Part shown: positions 8,721 to 17,650 of the stretch, piece after piece
Position numbering within the stretch: position 1 is the first letter of the stretch
How the letters are laid out: the number at the start of each line of letters is the position of its first letter
NCBI GenBank assembly: GCA_020633295.1
Contig: JACKDW010000017.1
Coordinates: forward strand, 145,108 to 209,107
Direction of reading: 5' to 3'
From: Myxococcales bacterium
Lineage (GTDB): Bacteria; Myxococcota_A; Polyangia; Nannocystales; Nannocystaceae
DNA: 64,000 nucleotides
Position numbers and translations under genes: made by a program
The notes under the pieces: model-generated
Told to the model about the DNA's origin: nothing
What the model saw: only the letters and a program-made list of their open reading frames with translations
Databases searched by the model: none

Positions 8721-9344
8721 TCAGCCTGCGGCCGCCTGCTCGCGCGCCTGGGCCCGCGCGAGCGCGGGGCGGGCGAGCACGCGATCTCTGTAGGCGACGA
8801 GGTTCTCGGCCTCGAGCGGCTGCTGGGCGGCGGTCGCCCACGCGAGCGTGTGCCCGACCATGATGTCGGCGGCCGTGAACGCGTCGCCGAGCAGGTACGG
8901 GCGCTCGCCGAGCCCCGTCGAGAGCACCGCCGCGGCGCGCTTCCACTCGCTCGCGGCGGTCGCCAGGATCGCGGGCACGCGCAGCTTGGGCGGCAGGACG
9001 AAGGCGTGCTTGGTCATCGTCCACAGCGGCTGCTCGAGCTCGCCGATGACGAAGAAGCACCACTGCACGCAGCGCGCGCGCTCGAGCGGATCGCCGGGCA
9101 CCAGCCCGGCGTTGGGGAAGCGCTCAGCGAGGTACAGCACGATCGCGGCGGACTCGGTGAGGACGGCGTCGCCGTCGATGAGCGCCGGCACCTTGCCGCC
9201 CGGGTTGATCGCGAGGTACTCGGGCGCACGCCCGCCGCCGCGCCCGAGCTGAATCGGGGTGATCTCGTACTCGGCGCCGACCTCCTCGAGCGCCCAGGCG
9301 ACGCGCGTGGATCGGGAGTTGGGTGTACCGAACAGCTTGAGCAT
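8721..9344 (-). CDS. Glutathione S-transferase family protein
   Basis: A 207-residue cytoplasmic protein with the usual GST layout: an N-terminal thioredoxin-like domain (residues 1-80, with NSRSTRV after the first strand and the cis-Pro region KVPALIDGDAVLTES) and an all-helical C-terminal domain with a YLLGDAFTAADI segment. The likely catalytic Ser lies in the NSRS segment, as in bacterial theta/beta-like GSTs. It conjugates or reduces substrates with glutathione; the substrate is unknown. A TACAGT box 6 nt before the ATG suggests a leaderless mRNA. A second, only distantly similar GST lies at 51.8-52.5 kb. Confidence 0.9.
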   Translation of the reverse strand: MLKLFGTPNSRSTRVAWALEEVGAEYEITPIQLGRGGGRAPEYLAINPGGKVPALIDGDAVLTESAAIVLYLAERFPNAGLVPGDPLERARCVQWCFFVIGELEQPLWTMTKHAFVLPPKLRVPAILATAASEWKRAAAVLSTGLGERPYLLGDAFTAADIMVGHTLAWATAAQQPLEAENLVAYRDRVLARPALARAQAREQAAAG

Positions 9345-9350
9345 GCCCGC

Positions 9351-9356
9351 ACTGTA
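9351..9356 (-). promoter_or_regulatory. -10 box TACAGT, 6 nt before ATG start
   Basis: Minus-strand TACAGT with a 6-nt gap to the GST start codon; fixes the start and predicts a leaderless transcript. Confidence 0.5.
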
Positions 9357-9409
9357 TCAGCCGCGGGCGCGCGTCACCGCGCCCGCGTCATCACGCGGCC
9401 GGAGTCCGC

Positions 9410-10387
9410 TCAGCCGACCGGGCCGTAGCCGGCGACCTTGAGCGGCGGCTTCTGCTCGCCGTCCGGCGACTTGCGACGACGCTTGCGCGCGCCGCCGAAG
9501 CTGTACTCCTTGGTCGGGAACTCCCCGCCGCGGACCTCGTCGCAGTAGCGCCGGACCGCGTCGACGCCGTCGCGGTAGAACTCGGCGTAGCGCTTGACGA
9601 ACTTCGGGCGCAGGTTCGGCGTCAAGCCCAGCAGGTCGTAGCAGACCAGCACCTGCGCGTCGCAGTGGGGCCCCGCGCCGATGCCGATGGTCGGGATCGA
9701 GAGCGACTCGGTGATGCGCTGGGCGAGGTCCAGCGGGATGCCCTCGAGCACGATCGCGAAGGCGCCGGCGTCCTCGACCGCGCGGGCGTCGGCGAGCACG
9801 CGCTCGGCGTCGGCGGCGGTGCGACCCTGCACGCGGAAGCCGCCCATGGCGTGCACGCTCTGCGGCGTGAGCCCGACGTGACCGACGACGGGGATGCCGG
9901 CCGCGACGATGCGCCGGATCGTCGGCGCCATGTCAGCGCCGCCCTCGAGCTTGACGGAGTGGGCCGCGCCCTCGGCGAGGAAGCGACCGGCGTTGCGCAG
10001 CGCGTCGACCGGCGACACCTGGTAGCTCATGAACGGCATGTCGCCGACGATGTGCGCGCACCGGGTGCCGCGGGCGACGGCGCGGCAGTGATAGATGACC
10101 TCGTCGACGGTCACCGGCAGCGTCGAGTCGCGACCCTGCACGACCATGCCGAGCGAGTCGCCGACGAGCAGCATGTCGACGCCTGCCTCGTCGAGCAGCT
10201 GCGCGAAGGTGGCGTCGTAGGCGGTCACCATCGTGAACCGCTCGCCGCGCTCCTTCATCGCGCGCAGGCTCGGGACGGTGACTGGTTTTCGTTCAGGCGG
10301 GCTCGCGCCGCGCGGGGTACTCGAGTTGGAAGAGTCTTGCACTTGGTTGTGGGTGATCCGGTCGCGGCCAGGTGCATCCCGGTCCAC
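9410..10387 (-). CDS. panB: 3-methyl-2-oxobutanoate hydroxymethyltransferase
   Basis: First committed enzyme of pantothenate synthesis: it transfers a hydroxymethyl group from methylene-tetrahydrofolate to 2-oxoisovalerate. Family motifs are all present: VTAYDATFAQLLDEAGVD, the metal-binding VGDSLGM and VGDMPF aspartates, VKLEGG, VGHVGLTPQ, VLEGIP with the catalytic Glu, and GIGAGPHCDAQVLV. The C-terminus has an extra ~28-residue Arg/Lys-rich tail. The start is uncertain: GTG at 10387 gives ~40 extra N-terminal residues, and GTG at 10342 would match the family length better. A good promoter lies at 10404-10433. No other pantothenate gene is adjacent. Confidence 0.93.
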   Translation of the reverse strand: MDRDAPGRDRITHNQVQDSSNSSTPRGASPPERKPVTVPSLRAMKERGERFTMVTAYDATFAQLLDEAGVDMLLVGDSLGMVVQGRDSTLPVTVDEVIYHCRAVARGTRCAHIVGDMPFMSYQVSPVDALRNAGRFLAEGAAHSVKLEGGADMAPTIRRIVAAGIPVVGHVGLTPQSVHAMGGFRVQGRTAADAERVLADARAVEDAGAFAIVLEGIPLDLAQRITESLSIPTIGIGAGPHCDAQVLVCYDLLGLTPNLRPKFVKRYAEFYRDGVDAVRRYCDEVRGGEFPTKEYSFGGARKRRRKSPDGEQKPPLKVAGYGPVG

Positions 10388-10397
10388 GCCTGAGCAC
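10293..10397 (-). CDS. Possible 34-codon leader ORF overlapping the panB start
   Basis: A GTG at 10397 lies exactly 6 nt after the TACAAT box of the panB promoter, the spacing seen at the leaderless genes of this window. It opens a 34-codon frame that overlaps the panB N-terminus in another register. It could be a leader peptide that tunes panB, or a sign that the panB 5' end is shifted by one base. The peptide has no recognisable motif. Confidence 0.25.
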   Translation of the reverse strand: MLRRGPGCTWPRPDHPQPSARLFQLEYPARREPA

Positions 10398-10403
10398 GAG
10401 ATG

Positions 10404-10433
10404 ATTGTAGCCAGGATTCTTGACGCGCGGCAA
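10404..10433 (-). promoter_or_regulatory. Sigma-70-like promoter of panB
   Basis: On the minus strand TTGCCG and TACAAT are separated by 18 nt, a good -35/-10 pair and one of the few with a recognisable -35 in the window. Transcription should start close to 10397. Confidence 0.6.
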
Positions 10434-11249
10434 CCAACGCCGCGGTGGGCCGAGCAGGCGCCGCGCGCGGCCGACCTGGCGACGACGCCGGCGCCCGGGC
10501 GCGGCGACTCGAGGCGAGGGCGTCACGCGCGTCGCGGCGCGCCCTGCCGCGTCACGACGAGCGCGCGCGGCTCGACGCGAGCACGCGGGCGTTGTCGAGG
10601 TGGTCGACGGCGGGCGTCGACGGAGGACGTCGACGGAGGACGTCGACGGAGGACGTCGACGGAGGACGTCGACGGAGGGATCGACAGAGGTACGCGCGAG
10701 ACATGAGCGCGAGACATGAGCGCGAGACATGAGCGCGAGACATGAGCGCGAGACATGAGCGTGGGACGTGATCCAGAGACGTGATCCAGGGACGTGATCC
10801 AGGCAGTTCCTCGCGGGAGATCATCTCTCGCGCGTCCTGTAGACAGTTGGGTTTGCATCCAGCCCGCGCGCGCTCGTGGACCACGAACACGCGCTCGCGC
10901 GCTCGCCTCGTGAACTGCCCGGGTGTACAAACGACCGATGGTGTCCGTGCGTGAAGCGTCAAGAGTCCTCGGTCACCCCGCGCCCGAGCACGCGGTCCAG
11001 GACGCGACTTGCGGCGACCGCCACCCGACCGCGCGCGCGCGCGCCGTGGGCCCGCCGTGCCTGTTCCGCGCGCGCCGCCCCGCGCCGCCGGTGCACGAGA
11101 CGCTCGCGCGCCCCCGCGGACCCGAACCGCGCTGACGATTCCGCGCGCCGCCGCGGCGCGAACGCGCGACGCGGCGCCGTCGTGAACCTGCCCGAACGGT
11201 CCGCTGCGCAGGGCCCCGGGCGCGCGAGCCAGCGCCCGCGGAGTTCGGG
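10434..11249. other. Long non-coding region with tandem repeats
   Basis: About 0.8 kb without a credible gene between panB and the divergent membrane-protein gene. It holds the 13-bp tandem array at 10615-10803 and, after it, GC-rich DNA with no other element that I could name. Confidence 0.55.
10615..10803. repeat. 13-bp tandem array with three unit types
   Basis: Five copies of CGTCGACGGAGGA (10615-10679, last copy one base different), a 14-nt link, five copies of GCGCGAGACATGA (10694-10758), one hybrid unit (10759-10771), then copies of TCCAGRGACGTGA to about 10803. All three families keep a 13-bp period, so the array is not a coding repeat. The units share a GA-C/TGA skeleton and look like one array that has diverged in blocks. 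Confidence 0.85.
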
Positions 11250-11255
11250 CATACT
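11250..11255 (+). promoter_or_regulatory. -10 box CATACT, 8 nt before GTG start
   Basis: CATACT followed by 8 nt and the GTG of the membrane protein gene; part of the leaderless-type start group. Confidence 0.4.
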
Positions 11256-11263
11256 GGCGCTCC

Positions 11264-12295
<1,032 letters not shown>

Positions 12296-12424
12296 ACCGC
12301 GAGAGTCATAGGATTGAGCCCGATTGAGGAGACCGCACCCACCGTGGAAAAAGTCGTACCCATTCTTGGAGATCACTCCCGCGCGTCCGCGCCGATGTGG
12401 GTCAAGCCCGCAGTGGCTCGCTGG

Positions 12425-13021
12425 ATGCGTCTCGACCTCTCCCGCGCGCTCTTCGTCTCGATCCTGTGCGTCAGCGCGGCGGGGTGCAACTCGCTCGACT
12501 GCGAGTCGCTGGCCATGCTGGGCGAGCCGACCGTCGAGGTCGGGACTGGCGAGGACGAGTTCACGCCGCTGGGCCCGGGCGACGTGCTGACTGCGGTCAA
12601 CGGAGCTCAGGGCGGACAGCACGTCTGGGGCGCGGTGCGTACACACAACCTGCACCCCGGTTCCGGCTCCGTGGAGGACCCGGAGACCACCTTCGAAATC
12701 GCGGACGCGGACGGCGTGATCGCCACCTCGGGCCGCGTCACGATGGGGCTGCACTCGCTCGGCGACGGCGACGCGGAGCAGAGCGGCTACTTCGTGTTTC
12801 CGCAGGTCGACTACAACAGCACCCCGTGGCTCTACCCGCCGGACTACGACCCGGCGGCGACCGGCTACGAGGGCTCCTACGACGCGAGCCTGCACGCGCA
12901 GATGGAGCTGGAGACGCGCACCTTCGTGCTGAGCGCGATCGTCGAGGACGGCTGTGGCCGCAGCGCGAGGGGCGAGGCGATGGTGCGCCTGCAGGGCGTG
13001 GGCCAGAGCTACGGATACTGA
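12425..13021 (+). CDS. Secreted lipoprotein of unknown function
   Basis: A 198-residue protein when started at the ATG at 12425, where a basic n-region runs straight into a hydrophobic stretch and a lipobox (CVSAAGC). In-frame upstream starts at 12314 (TTG), 12342 (GTG, behind a GAGGAGA ribosome site) and 12395 would only add residues before the signal peptide, so the exact start is open. The mature part is acidic with two cysteines close to the N-terminus (NSLDCES) and one near the C-terminus, and looks beta-rich. No family is recognised. Membrane anchoring is seen from the lipobox; the rest is unknown. Confidence 0.7.
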   Translation: MRLDLSRALFVSILCVSAAGCNSLDCESLAMLGEPTVEVGTGEDEFTPLGPGDVLTAVNGAQGGQHVWGAVRTHNLHPGSGSVEDPETTFEIADADGVIATSGRVTMGLHSLGDGDAEQSGYFVFPQVDYNSTPWLYPPDYDPAATGYEGSYDASLHAQMELETRTFVLSAIVEDGCGRSARGEAMVRLQGVGQSYGY

Positions 13022-13082
13022 CGCTACGTCGCGCCCAGCTCGACGCTGCCACAGCCACGCGCTCGCGCGGGACCGCCGACGC

Positions 13083-13448
13083 TCAGTCGATCACGCTGGC
13101 GATGTTGCCGCTCAGCTCGCGCATCGGCAGCGTCGCGCCCCAGTAGCCGAGCGCCACCGCCAGCACCGCGGCCGCCGCCACAAAACCCAGCACCGCGACT
13201 CTCGTACCGAGCTGCTTCGCCAGCAACGTCGCCGCGCCGACCGACCCCAGCGCCGCGACCGGCATCAGCCGAAGATACGTCGGATGCGTCACCAGCCGGG
13301 TTAGCCACGGCAGCTCCGCGTCAAGCTCGCGAAACGCCTCGCGCAGCTCGCCGAACGAGACCGCGAACCAAGCGAGCACCAGCCCCGCCGCCACGCCGAG
13401 CCCCGACAGAAACCCCGCCCAGTAGAGCTGCCGCTCGTCACCCGTCAT
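13083..13448 (-). CDS. Small membrane protein, function unknown
   Basis: A 121-residue protein with three likely membrane helices: residues ~10-32, ~60-77 and ~82-103. A short soluble segment around residues 33-58 links helix one and two. No motif or family is recognised. The ATG start has a TACAAC box 8 nt upstream on the same strand, consistent with a leaderless transcript. It converges with the lipoprotein gene on its left. Confidence 0.65.
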   Translation of the reverse strand: MTGDERQLYWAGFLSGLGVAAGLVLAWFAVSFGELREAFRELDAELPWLTRLVTHPTYLRLMPVAALGSVGAATLLAKQLGTRVAVLGFVAAAAVLAVALGYWGATLPMRELSGNIASVID

Positions 13449-13456
13449 CGTTCACG

Positions 13457-13462
13457 GTTGTA
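13457..13462 (-). promoter_or_regulatory. -10-like box TACAAC, 8 nt before ATG start
   Basis: Minus-strand TACAAC upstream of the 121-residue membrane protein; weaker match than the other boxes (last base C). Confidence 0.35.
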
Positions 13463-13637
13463 GCAGCTCCGTACGGCGCTCCATCGCGCCAGGTCCGCTG
13501 TGCCCCCCGGCGGCCGGTGGCCGCGGCGGCGAATCGTCCCCCGGAGGCATCATCCGGCCGCGGCGGGCTGGCGCTGACACGGCGGGAACGAGGACGAGGA
13601 GGACAGGCCGACGAGCGCGCGCGCGCGGTGAAGCGCG

Positions 13638-16600
13638 TCAGCGCAGCCCCTGGGCGCGCTTCCAGTCGTCGAAGCGCTCGAGCTCGCGTCCGTACTGATC
13701 CGGGTGCGCCCGCATGATCGGCTCGACCTCGTCGAGCAGCGCGCGCGCCCGCGCCCGGTCGAGCTTGAGCTCCCACAGCGTCATCGCCAGGAGCCGGCGG
13801 ATGTTGACGCGCGAGGACTCCCGGACCTCGCCCGCGTGACGCTCGAGCAGCGCGTCGCCTCGCTCGGCGAAGGCGCGCGCCGCCTCGAGATCTCCGCGCG
13901 AGTAGGCCGCCCACGCCAGGCCGACGAGCGGCTGCACCAGCGCGGCGCTGTCATCACCGACCGTCGCCTCGAACAGCTCGAGCGCGCGCTGGTAGTGCGT
14001 CGACGCCTCGTCCACGCGCTCGCGTCGCTCGGCGATGAGCCCGAGGTTGTAGCGCAGCGACGCGTTCACCGGGTAGACCTCGCCGCGCGCGGCGGTCGAG
14101 ATCCGCAGCGCCGCGCGGTAGCGCTCCTCCGCGAGCTCGAGCTTGCCGGCCTCGAGCGCGAGCGCGCCGAGGTTCGCGTAGATCGTCGCCAGCTTCGGGT
14201 GATCCTCGCCGAGCGCGGCGCGGTAGATCTCGAGCGCGCGCTCGAGCAGCGGCTCGCCGCGCTCGATGTCTTTCTCGCGGACATAGAGGCCGCCGAGGTT
14301 GTTGCACAGGATCGCCAGGCTGAGGTGCTCGGGCCCGACGAGCGGCTCGAGCATCTCGAGCGCGGCCTGGTACTGCGCGCGCGCCTCGTCGAGCTTCTCC
14401 TGGCTCTTGAGGACCGCGGCGATGTTGCCCATGGTCTTGGCGACCTGCGGGTGCACGGGTCCGAACGCGGCGATGTAGGCCTGCTTGGCGCGCTGGTAGT
14501 AGGTCAGCGCTTCGTCGTTGCGCTGCTGTCGCTTGGCGAGCGTGCCGAGGGAGGCGAGCGTGCGCGCGAGCGCGGGATCGTCGGGGGGCAGGCGCTCGGT
14601 CTGCAGGCTGAGCGCCCCCCCCAGCTCTCGCTCCGCGTCGTCGAAGTGCCCCTGCTCCATGTGCACGCGCCCGACGATGTGCAGCAGGCGGGCCTCGGCC
14701 GGGCCCGCGCCCTGCCCTGTGCGCTCGAGCAGCGCGCGCGCGACCCCCTCGTAGGGCGCGGCGACGTCGAAATTCAGCTGGCGGTTGCCGACGACGTCGA
14801 GCAGCGCGAGCGCGGCCTCCGGCGCGAGCTCGTCGTGCCCGAGCGCGAGCGCCTGCTCGAGCGCCTGCGCGAGCGCGGCGACGGCTTCGTCGTAGCGCGC
14901 GTCCTCGCCGAGCAGCGCGCCGCGTCGCAGCAGCGCCTCCGCGAGCAGCGGGCGGTAGCCGAGCGCGCGCGCCTCCTCGACGACGTCGCGCGCCCGCGCC
15001 TCGCCGAGCTTGAAGCGACCGGCGCTCTGGTCGGCCTTGGCCCGCGCGAGCTCGCCGCGCTGCGCCGCGACGCGGTTGGCGACCTCGCCGTCCGCGGGCG
15101 GCTCGAGCGCGGCCATGAGCACGCCCCGATCGACGCAGCGCTCCACCGGCGTCAGCTCGCTCGCCGCGGAGATCGCGACCTCGATCAGCTCGCGGTCGAC
15201 CTCGGCGTAGACGTCGACGAGCGCGCTCAGCTCGACGCGGCGCTGCTCCAGGCACTCCATGCTGCGGTCGAAGAGCGCGGCGGACTGCTCTCCTGCCTGA
15301 TGATCAAGACATGTTTGACGGTACAGCTCGGCCCAGCGCGCCGCGTAGCGGTCGAGCTGGCCCGAGACGCGCCGCCAGGTGTCGACCGCGTAGGGCACGT
15401 CGGCCCGCGCGAACGCGTCGGCCCGCGCGTCCTTGACGCCGTCGTCCCAGACGTCGACGAGCCGCGCCTGGGCGCCGCTGCAGCGCTCGCGCGCCGCGGC
15501 GCGCAGGTCGGCGACCGCGTAGCCGCTGACGCCGACGGCGGCGGTCACGGCACCGGCGGCGAGCCAGCGGCGGAGCTTGCGTCGGGGGTCCCGCGAGAGC
15601 GCGGCGAGCAGCGCCTGCATCGACTGCCAGCGCTCCTCGGGGGCCATCCGGAGGCCGCGCAGCACGGCCCGGCGCACCCAGCCGGGCACGCGGCTGGACT
15701 GCGGGATCGGCTGCACGCGACCCTTCGTGATCTCGGTCGTCAGCTCGAAGAGCGTCGCGCCGGCGAAGGGGCGCTTGCCGTACAGGCCCTCGTAGAGCGC
15801 GACGCAGTAGCTGAACAGGTCTGTTCGGACATCTGCGGGACGACTGACGAACTGCTCCGGGGCCATGTACGCCGGCGTCCCCAGGATCGCGCCGTCCTGC
15901 GTCAGCTCGCTGGCGAGCGCGCGCGAGTGCCCGAAGGTCGAGTGCCCCGGCCCGCGCGCCGCGTCGGTCGCGACGCGGTCCTCACCTGCCTCGGAGGGCA
16001 ATTCACACTCGGCGGTCAAGAGCGCGCCGCTGCCGCTGCCGCTGACGCTGACCGTCGACATCGAGCCCGTGACGCGGATCTCGCGCTCGCGCTCGCGCGC
16101 CGCGGCGCTGGGCGTGCGGGCGACGCAGGCGAGCCCGAAGTCGGTGACCTGCGCGCGCCCGTCGAGGCTGACGAGCACGTTGTCAGGCTTGAAGTCGCGG
16201 TGCAGCAGGCCGGCGTCGTGGGCCGCGACCAAGCCTCTCCCTGCCTGAATAAACAGGTTCAAGACGTCCTGCCAGCGCCGCGGCGTCTCGAGCCAGCGCG
16301 TCATCGTCGTGCCCTCGACGAAGTCCATCGCCATGAACACGCGCCCGCCGTGGGGCCCGACGTCATGGACCGCGACGACGTTGGGGTGCGACAGCCGCGC
16401 CATCGCCTGGGCCTCGCGGATCAACCGCAGCTGCGTCTCGGAGCCGCAGTGACGCCGGTGCAGCAGCTTGACCGCGACCTTGCGGTCGAGCTCGGGGTCG
16501 TAGGCCGCGTAGACGGCTCCCATCCCGCCCGCGCCGACGCGCTCGATGATCATGTACCGTCCGACGCGCGCGGGCGCGTCGTCGTCCTCGTCCTCGTCCT

Positions 16601-16814
16601 CGTCGTCATCGTCGTCGTCGCCGACGAGCTCGCCCCGCGCGAGCGCGCCGAGCTCACCCGGCTTCATATGCAGGGTCTCGGCGAGCGACGCGGCCAGCGG
16701 CAGCCGCTCCCGCGCGCGCCCCGGCGACTCGGCGGCGCCCGGCTCGGTATCGATCACGGAGAGATCGCGATCCGGATCGCGCGTACGCGCCAGGCCGTGG
16801 TCACTCCCTCCCAC
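13638..16814 (-). CDS. Transmembrane Ser/Thr protein kinase with TPR domain
   Basis: A 1058-residue Hanks-type kinase. An acidic stretch (66-79) precedes the kinase domain (86-410) with glycine loop GAGGMG (94-99), Lys116, catalytic HRDFKPDN (Asp207), DFG (225-227) and an APE-like PEQF. Between DFG and PEQF about 80 extra Ser/Gly/Arg-rich residues enlarge the activation segment. A single membrane helix lies near 417-435. The rest is helical and turns into TPR-type repeats (roughly 600-1040), probably on the other side of the membrane or for partner binding. All catalytic residues are present, so it should be active. The GTG start is supported by a TAGCAT box 6 nt upstream. Such kinases are plentiful in myxobacteria; the stimulus is unknown. 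Confidence 0.93.
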   Translation of the reverse strand: MGGSDHGLARTRDPDRDLSVIDTEPGAAESPGRARERLPLAASLAETLHMKPGELGALARGELVGDDDDDDEDEDEDDDAPARVGRYMIIERVGAGGMGAVYAAYDPELDRKVAVKLLHRRHCGSETQLRLIREAQAMARLSHPNVVAVHDVGPHGGRVFMAMDFVEGTTMTRWLETPRRWQDVLNLFIQAGRGLVAAHDAGLLHRDFKPDNVLVSLDGRAQVTDFGLACVARTPSAAAREREREIRVTGSMSTVSVSGSGSGALLTAECELPSEAGEDRVATDAARGPGHSTFGHSRALASELTQDGAILGTPAYMAPEQFVSRPADVRTDLFSYCVALYEGLYGKRPFAGATLFELTTEITKGRVQPIPQSSRVPGWVRRAVLRGLRMAPEERWQSMQALLAALSRDPRRKLRRWLAAGAVTAAVGVSGYAVADLRAAARERCSGAQARLVDVWDDGVKDARADAFARADVPYAVDTWRRVSGQLDRYAARWAELYRQTCLDHQAGEQSAALFDRSMECLEQRRVELSALVDVYAEVDRELIEVAISAASELTPVERCVDRGVLMAALEPPADGEVANRVAAQRGELARAKADQSAGRFKLGEARARDVVEEARALGYRPLLAEALLRRGALLGEDARYDEAVAALAQALEQALALGHDELAPEAALALLDVVGNRQLNFDVAAPYEGVARALLERTGQGAGPAEARLLHIVGRVHMEQGHFDDAERELGGALSLQTERLPPDDPALARTLASLGTLAKRQQRNDEALTYYQRAKQAYIAAFGPVHPQVAKTMGNIAAVLKSQEKLDEARAQYQAALEMLEPLVGPEHLSLAILCNNLGGLYVREKDIERGEPLLERALEIYRAALGEDHPKLATIYANLGALALEAGKLELAEERYRAALRISTAARGEVYPVNASLRYNLGLIAERRERVDEASTHYQRALELFEATVGDDSAALVQPLVGLAWAAYSRGDLEAARAFAERGDALLERHAGEVRESSRVNIRRLLAMTLWELKLDRARARALLDEVEPIMRAHPDQYGRELERFDDWKRAQGLR

Positions 16815-16820
16815 AGCACC

Positions 16821-16826
16821 ATGCTA
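16821..16826 (-). promoter_or_regulatory. -10 box TAGCAT, 6 nt before GTG start
   Basis: Minus-strand TAGCAT with a 6-nt gap to the kinase GTG. It decides between this start and an out-of-frame ATG 8 nt upstream. Confidence 0.5.
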
Positions 16827-16926
16827 CCGCTTCTTCAGCGCGCTCGCGCTCGTCCCGTCCGCGCGCGCACATCTGCGCGAGCAGGTGCCCCCAAAACCAT
16901 GTCCCTTCGGCCGCGCGCGCCGGCCG

Positions 16927-17562
16927 TCAAGCCGCGAGCGTCGCGGCGGTCGCCGCCGCGACCTGCTCGCGCGTGACGCCGGGCGCACACTCGACGAGGC
17001 GGAAGCGGCCCGCGTCCGCGTCGACGCGCAGCACCGCGAGGTCCGTGATCACGAGGTCGACGCAGCCGACGGCCGTCAGCGGCAAGCTGCAGCGCTCGAC
17101 CAGCTTGCTCACGCCGCGCTTGCTGCGGTGGCTCAGGACCGCGATCACACGCTTCGCGCCGGTCGCCAGATCCATCGCGCCGCCGATCCCGGCGACTTTC
17201 TTGCCCGGGACCATCCAGTTGGCGAGGTCGCCGCGCTGCGAGACCTCCATGGCCCCGAGGACCGCGACGTCGACGTGCCCGCCGCGGATCATCGCGAAGC
17301 TCAGCGCCGAGTCGAAGGTCGCGCCGCCCGTCGCGATCGTGACCGTCTGCTTGCCCGCGTTGATGACCTGAGCGTCGACCTCGTCGTCGTAGGGGAACGG
17401 CCCCATGCCGAGCAAGCCGTTCTCCGAGTGCAGGATCACGCCCGCGTCCTCTTCGAGGTGATTGCTGATCAGCGTCGGGATCCCGATCCCGAGGTTTACG
17501 ACGTCGCCGGGCTTCAGCTCACGCGCGGCGCGGGCGGCCATCTCATCGCGGGTCCAGGGCAT
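16927..17562 (-). CDS. CoA-transferase subunit B (succinyl-CoA:3-ketoacid type)
   Basis: A 211-residue beta subunit of a 3-oxoacid CoA-transferase (ScoB/AtoA type), which moves CoA between carboxylic acids during ketone-body or fatty-acid use. It keeps the active-site glutamate in the SENGLLGMGP motif and the GGAMDL and VITDLAVLRVD segments. Length is normal for the subunit. The ATG at 17562 fits the family N-terminus; an ATG at 17583 would add seven residues. The alpha subunit, normally adjacent, is absent: the neighbours are a kinase downstream and a divergent hydrolase upstream. It may work with an alpha subunit encoded elsewhere. Confidence 0.9.
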   Translation of the reverse strand: MPWTRDEMAARAARELKPGDVVNLGIGIPTLISNHLEEDAGVILHSENGLLGMGPFPYDDEVDAQVINAGKQTVTIATGGATFDSALSFAMIRGGHVDVAVLGAMEVSQRGDLANWMVPGKKVAGIGGAMDLATGAKRVIAVLSHRSKRGVSKLVERCSLPLTAVGCVDLVITDLAVLRVDADAGRFRLVECAPGVTREQVAAATAATLAA

Positions 17563-17638
17563 CGGCTGGAGCGTGCGCAACATTTCGCGCGTCCGCAACT
17601 CGCGGTGAACGCCGGGAATCGAGGTCCCGAAATGTGGG

Positions 17639-17644
17639 TATAGT
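17639..17644 (+). promoter_or_regulatory. -10 box TATAGT, 6 nt before GTG start
   Basis: TATAGT followed by CCGCCG and the GTG of the hydrolase gene. Its complement ACTATA may serve the divergent CoA-transferase gene, so the two promoters may overlap here. Confidence 0.55.
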
Positions 17645-17650
17645 CCGCCG

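Noticed and set aside
10615..10803. CRISPR array
   Set aside because: Units are 13 bp, contiguous and without spacers; no cas gene nearby.
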